Source: Nitrospirae bacterium RBG_13_39_12 (GTDB lineage: Bacteria; Nitrospirota; Thermodesulfovibrionia; Thermodesulfovibrionales; SM23-35). Taken from it: a stretch of DNA of 9,034 bases. Under the pieces are notes generated by a model. The model did no database searches and was not told the DNA's origin. It saw only the letters and a list, made by a program, of their open reading frames with translations. This document shows positions 6,429-9,034 of this stretch, piece after piece (position 1 is the stretch's first letter; the number at the start of each line of letters is the position of its first letter). Position numbers and translations under genes: made by a program. Location of the stretch: NCBI GenBank assembly GCA_001805125.1, contig MHEF01000154.1, positions 43,833 through 52,866 on the forward strand. Reading direction: 5' to 3'.

Positions 6429-6887
6429 ATGCCAAAACGAAGCAACGAGTTCCAACAGATCATTTACATGATTCAAAAACAATTAGCTGATCAAGCTATT
6501 GTCACCGAGTCCAAAATGCTGCGTGATATAAGGACTGGCGCTGATGTCGAAGTCGACATTGTTATAGATGAATTAGTGGGAGGAATAAATATTGCTATTG
6601 GAATTGAATGCACTGCAGAACGTCGACCTGCTACTGTTGAGTGGGTTCGCGAGATGGTAGGGAAGCATCAGGATCTTCCTCTTAACAAGACCATTTTGGT
6701 TTCTAAATCAGGTTTTACTGAAGAAGCTATAAAAAAGGCGAATGCTCATAGCGTAGAAGCAATAACATTGGATATGGCTGAACACCTTGATTGGCAGGTG
6801 GTAGTACGTGACATTTGGAATTTGACACTTGGAAGATTCAATTTAAAATTCTGGGCGGTTCGATTGAATACAATCAATCTGAAATAG
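6429..6887 (+). CDS. Mrr-like PD-(D/E)xK restriction endonuclease-like protein, N-terminal part (frame 1 of a split gene)
   Basis: The 152 residues look like the catalytic half of restriction-endonuclease-like (Mrr_cat-type) proteins: NEFQQIIYMIQKQL at the N-terminus, VTESKMLRD, then GADVEVDIVID with Asp43, the strand IGIECTAERRPATVEWV with Glu60, KHQDLPLNKTILVSKSGFT, and EAIKKANAHSVEAITL. The E-x-K lysine is replaced by Thr62 (ECT), so standard PD-(D/E)xK chemistry is doubtful unless another lysine such as Lys79 takes its place. Such proteins usually continue beyond this length. Here the frame ends at a TAG at 6885, while the frame shifted by -1 stays open for another 184 codons. A T TTA AAA heptamer at 6842-6848 is the likely crossing point. 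I read 6429-7402 as one 324-residue gene, broken or frameshifted. There is no ribosome binding site before the ATG. Confidence 0.7.
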   Translation: MPKRSNEFQQIIYMIQKQLADQAIVTESKMLRDIRTGADVEVDIVIDELVGGINIAIGIECTAERRPATVEWVREMVGKHQDLPLNKTILVSKSGFTEEAIKKANAHSVEAITLDMAEHLDWQVVVRDIWNLTLGRFNLKFWAVRLNTINLK

Positions 6888-7402
6888 GTAGCCAAGCCCT
6901 CTCAATTCGTCCTGATTTGCTTATATTTCAACAAGGCCTTAAAAAACCTTTAACATTAGAGTCTTACGCTGCAGGCATTCTATCTATATCAGATTTAAAG
7001 TTGGATGTAATGAAGCAGTGGATAGAACTTCCGAAGGATAAGAGAAAAAACGATTTCGAGTTTACTGTAGACGTTATCCCAAACGAAAGAACTACTATAG
7101 AACACCAACCTGGACAATTTGTTACTATTCTCAAGCTCGAAATTAAAGCTAGGGCAACTGTGGATACTACACCTCTTCGACTAAAACCTGGCAGGTATTT
7201 GGGTGAGAAAGTGGCATACGGTTCAGCTGACAACATCTTTCCAGAATCAAATGCTCCCAATGAAAAAGTGTTGATTACCCTTATTGCGAAAGACGGGCAG
7301 CTTGATTCTGGAGCACTGATGATTCCAAAATTTCAGGGCAAGGGGAAAAGTGTCTTTTCAATTACGGTTGCGCCAAGTAAGGATGATATCACCAACTCAT
7401 AA
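6815..7402 (+). CDS. C-terminal part of the split nuclease-like protein (frame 2)
   Basis: This frame is open from 6812 to the TAA at 7400-7402. The only nearby start is a TTG at 6815 with no ribosome binding site, inside the upstream coding region. It is therefore more likely reached from the upstream frame at about 6848, giving 184 residues. They form a beta-rich-looking, non-catalytic domain: RPDLLIFQQGLKKPLTLESYA, SISDLKLDVMKQWIELPKDKR, FEFTVDVIP, FVTILKLEIKARATVD, LRLKPGRYLGEKVAYG, then VLITLIAKDGQ and KGKSVFSITVAP. No stops interrupt it and codon use looks normal, so either the break is recent or the frame is used. I do not recognise a named domain; in this type of protein such tails may bind DNA or partners, but that is inference. 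Confidence 0.6.
   Translation: MEFDTWKIQFKILGGSIEYNQSEIGSQALSIRPDLLIFQQGLKKPLTLESYAAGILSISDLKLDVMKQWIELPKDKRKNDFEFTVDVIPNERTTIEHQPGQFVTILKLEIKARATVDTTPLRLKPGRYLGEKVAYGSADNIFPESNAPNEKVLITLIAKDGQLDSGALMIPKFQGKGKSVFSITVAPSKDDITNS
6842..6899 (+). promoter_or_regulatory. Possible -1 frameshift element: slippery heptamer plus stem
   Basis: TTTAAAA at 6842-6848 is split T TTA AAA in the reading frame of the upstream gene, the X XXY YYZ form of -1 sites. Four bases later GGGCGGTT (6853-6860) can pair with 6890-6899 (AGCC, two bulged A, GCCC; one G-U). An inner five-pair hairpin GATTG-AATA-CAATC lies at 6862-6875. Slippage would join Asn-Leu-Lys to ILGGSIEYN of the downstream frame. Function is not proven; a deleted A in the A run would look the same. 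Confidence 0.4.
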
Positions 7403-7655
7403 AAGAGAGAAAAAACCTAATTAGTACATTCAAGTCAGACTCCCAAGTTTAGTGTCGCTTTGTTGTCAACTGATTATTTATGCTTATTTCCATCTAAATC
7501 TTCACTATTTTTGATTCCTAACATCTGCAGAATAGTAGTAGGTGAAACAAATAGTCTATTGGCGGTTCGAAAAGTGCAAACTTGATAAATGAGTCAGGAA
7601 TATTTTGGACATCTCTGATGGGTTAGAAATCCGGTCTTTTAAATCAAGGCGCCTA
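7403..7655. other. Intergenic region between the nuclease-like gene and pheS; possible gene remnant
   Basis: These 253 bases contain no intact gene. On the minus strand a 39-codon open stretch (7477-7593, stop at 7474-7476) reads in part NRLFVSPTTILQMLGIKN and has a protein-like flavour but no usable start, so it could be the tail of a decayed gene or chance. No terminator hairpin with a T tract was found for either of the two convergent genes here. Confidence 0.35.
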
Positions 7656-8669
7656 TTAAAACTGTTTTAAAAACCGCATGTCATTCTCGAAAAAAAGCCT
7701 TATATCGTCTATCGAATATTTGAGCATAGCCATTCTCTCTACACCCATACCAAAGGCAAATCCCGAATAAACCTCAGGGTTATATCCGACCATTTCGAAA
7801 ACCCTCGGATTTATCACACCGGCACCTAATATCTCCAGCCACCCTGATTTTTTGCAAACACTACACCCCTTCCTATCACAGAATGGACAACCGATATCTA
7901 TCTCGGCACTCGGCTCTGTAAAGGGGAAGTAACTGGGTCTGAATCTTACCGGGGTATCCACGGTAAAAAAGCTGTGTATGAACGATTCAAGCACCCCTTT
8001 CAGATCGCTGAAAGAAATAGCTGTATCGACCATGAACCCTTCTACCTGGTGGAACATGGGTGTATGTGATATATCTGCATCGCACCTGTAAACTTTTCCA
8101 GGAGCAATAATCTTTAAAGGCGGTTTCTTTTTTTCCATGACTCTGATCTGTACAGGGGATGTATGAGTTCTGAGTACAACATCATCAGAAATATAAAAAG
8201 TATCCTGCATGTCTCTCGCAGAATGGTCCTTCGGCATATTCAATGCTTCAAAATTATAATAGTCAAGTTCGACCTCAGGGCCTTCTTCAACTTCAAATCC
8301 CATTGAAATAAATATTCTGGTTATTTCAGAAAGTACTTTATTGATAGGATGCTCTCTGCCAAAAGGTGTGAACTTGCCTGGTAAGGTTATATCCAAAGCC
8401 TCTGAAAGAATGCGCTTTTTATGATCCTCTTTTTTCAGAAGGGATTCTATCCTGTTTATTTGTTCTTCGATATAACCTTTAACTTCATTTACTGTTTTTC
8501 CGTATTCCGGTCTTAACTCAGGGGATATCCCGGAAAGAAATTTTAGCTTCGAGGTAACTAACCCTTTTTTACCTAAGTATTTTACTTTTAGTTGCTGGAG
8601 TTCAGCCAGAGATGTAACTGTTCTTGATTCTTCAAGAAATGAATTTTTTAGTGAAAGGACTTCCTCCAC
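7656..8669 (-). CDS. pheS: Phenylalanine-tRNA ligase alpha subunit
   Basis: PheS is the catalytic class II aminoacyl-tRNA synthetase subunit; with PheT it joins phenylalanine to tRNA-Phe. The 337 residues are full length. The N-terminal coiled-coil arm (about 1-90, with VKYLGKKGLVTSKLKFL) binds tRNA. Motif 1 region follows HPINKVLSEITRIFISMGFE, motif 2 is GKVYRCDADISHTPMFHQVEG (191-211), and motif 3 is GFAFGMGVERMAMLKY (303-318). A four-cysteine cluster (Cys261, 264, 269, 272; CPFCDRKGCSVC) before GWLEILGAG is seen in many bacterial PheS. The start is GTG at 8669, directly after an in-frame stop, with only a weak GAAG upstream; the gene follows rplT by eight bases, so coupling is likely. pheT does not follow: the next 2.2 kb on the 3' side is occupied by opposite-strand genes. 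Confidence 0.97.
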   Translation of the reverse strand: MEEVLSLKNSFLEESRTVTSLAELQQLKVKYLGKKGLVTSKLKFLSGISPELRPEYGKTVNEVKGYIEEQINRIESLLKKEDHKKRILSEALDITLPGKFTPFGREHPINKVLSEITRIFISMGFEVEEGPEVELDYYNFEALNMPKDHSARDMQDTFYISDDVVLRTHTSPVQIRVMEKKKPPLKIIAPGKVYRCDADISHTPMFHQVEGFMVDTAISFSDLKGVLESFIHSFFTVDTPVRFRPSYFPFTEPSAEIDIGCPFCDRKGCSVCKKSGWLEILGAGVINPRVFEMVGYNPEVYSGFAFGMGVERMAMLKYSIDDIRLFFENDMRFLKQF

Positions 8670-8677
8670 TTATTACT

Positions 8678-9025
8678 TCAATTTTTCACTTTTTCAACGA
8701 GTTGACCGAAAGCAGCAGGATCGTTGTATGCGATATCGGCAAGCGCCTTTCTGTTTAACACAATGTTTGCCTTTTTCATTCCTGACATGAATTGGCTGTA
8801 ACTTAATCCAAACGCACGTGCAGCTGCATTTATCCTGATAATCCAGAGAGACCTGAATTCCCGCTTTTTAACCCTGCGATCCTTATATGCATATTGCAAA
8901 GCCTTATCAACAGCTTCCGTAGCAACCCTGTAAAGGCGGCTTTTTGCACCGTAATAGCCCTTCGCTCTCTCTAATACCCTCTTCCTTCTTCTTCTTGTTT
9001 TAAATCCACCCTTTACCCTGGGCAT
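8678..9025 (-). CDS. rplT: 50S ribosomal protein bL20
   Basis: bL20 binds 23S rRNA and is essential for early 50S assembly; in several bacteria it also represses its own infC-rpmI-rplT operon. The 115 residues are full length. The basic extension MPRVKGGFKTRRRRKRVLERAKGYYG at the N-terminus, FRSLWIIRINAAARAFGLSYSQF and the C-terminal NRKALADIAYNDPAAFGQLV are all typical. The ATG at 9025 has a GAGGA ribosome binding site at 9030-9034, at the window edge. Transcription comes from outside the window, most likely with infC and rpmI upstream, and runs on into pheS. Confidence 0.98.
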   Translation of the reverse strand: MPRVKGGFKTRRRRKRVLERAKGYYGAKSRLYRVATEAVDKALQYAYKDRRVKKREFRSLWIIRINAAARAFGLSYSQFMSGMKKANIVLNRKALADIAYNDPAAFGQLVEKVKN

Positions 9026-9034
9026 CTTTTCCTC

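Noticed and set aside
7463..7491. TTGTCA near 7463 as a promoter on the plus strand
   Set aside because: No acceptable -10 follows at 16-18 bases and no plus-strand gene lies downstream.
7594..7612. Tiny minus-strand frame after pheS (MSKIFLTHLSS...)
   Set aside because: Only about 18 codons, weak ribosome binding site, and no family resemblance; chance is the simplest explanation.
5501..7632. Seven-base direct repeat GAAATCC (5501-5507 and 7626-7632) near both edges of the insert as a target-site duplication
   Set aside because: The match is short and diverges immediately on both sides in AT-rich DNA, and no mobile-element ends or transposase accompany it.

Overview
The window is a conserved bacterial translation neighbourhood with a short accessory insert in it. 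Composition looks AT-rich throughout. The sets ffh-rpsP-khpA-trmD-rplS-rnhB and rplT-pheS-pheT are standard bacterial clusters. A Gram-negative-type lipoprotein signal and AT-rich coding would suit an anaerobic lineage such as Nitrospirota or a deltaproteobacterial relative. That placement is a guess from gene order and protein flavour, not a demonstrated assignment.

Layout. Positions 1-3320, plus strand: the 3' part of ffh (signal recognition particle GTPase), rpsP (bS16), khpA (KH-domain RNA chaperone), a strong terminator hairpin, then trmD (tRNA m1G37 methyltransferase), rplS (bL19) and rnhB (RNase HII). The usual rimM between khpA and trmD is absent; a 169-base non-coding gap with the terminator lies there instead. 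Positions 3387-5441, minus strand: pheT, convergent with rnhB. Positions 7656-9025, minus strand: rplT and pheS, presumably the end of an infC-rpmI-rplT-pheS operon whose start lies beyond the window.

Between pheS and pheT, about 2.2 kb is occupied by three or four genes on the opposite strand: a small lipoprotein (5580-6023), a short pentapeptide-repeat protein of doubtful integrity (6040-6291), and an Mrr-like PD-(D/E)xK nuclease-like protein split over two frames (6429-7402). The insert separates the two subunit genes of phenylalanyl-tRNA synthetase, which normally sit next to each other. pheT appears to have compensated with its own near-consensus sigma-70 promoter, placed so close to the ATG that the mRNA should be leaderless.

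The points most worth a second look are: (1) the leaderless-type promoter of pheT; (2) a canonical -1 slippery heptamer, T TTA AAA, in the zero frame at the break of the nuclease-like gene, followed four bases later by a potential bulged stem, so the break could be programmed frameshifting rather than simple decay; (3) a PheT without the EMAP-II-like tRNA-binding domain; (4) an RNase HII with Glu in place of the fourth catalytic Asp; (5) the loss of rimM from its usual place. I see no CRISPR array, tRNA, rRNA or insertion sequence. No wholly new system is evident; the novelty is in these details.
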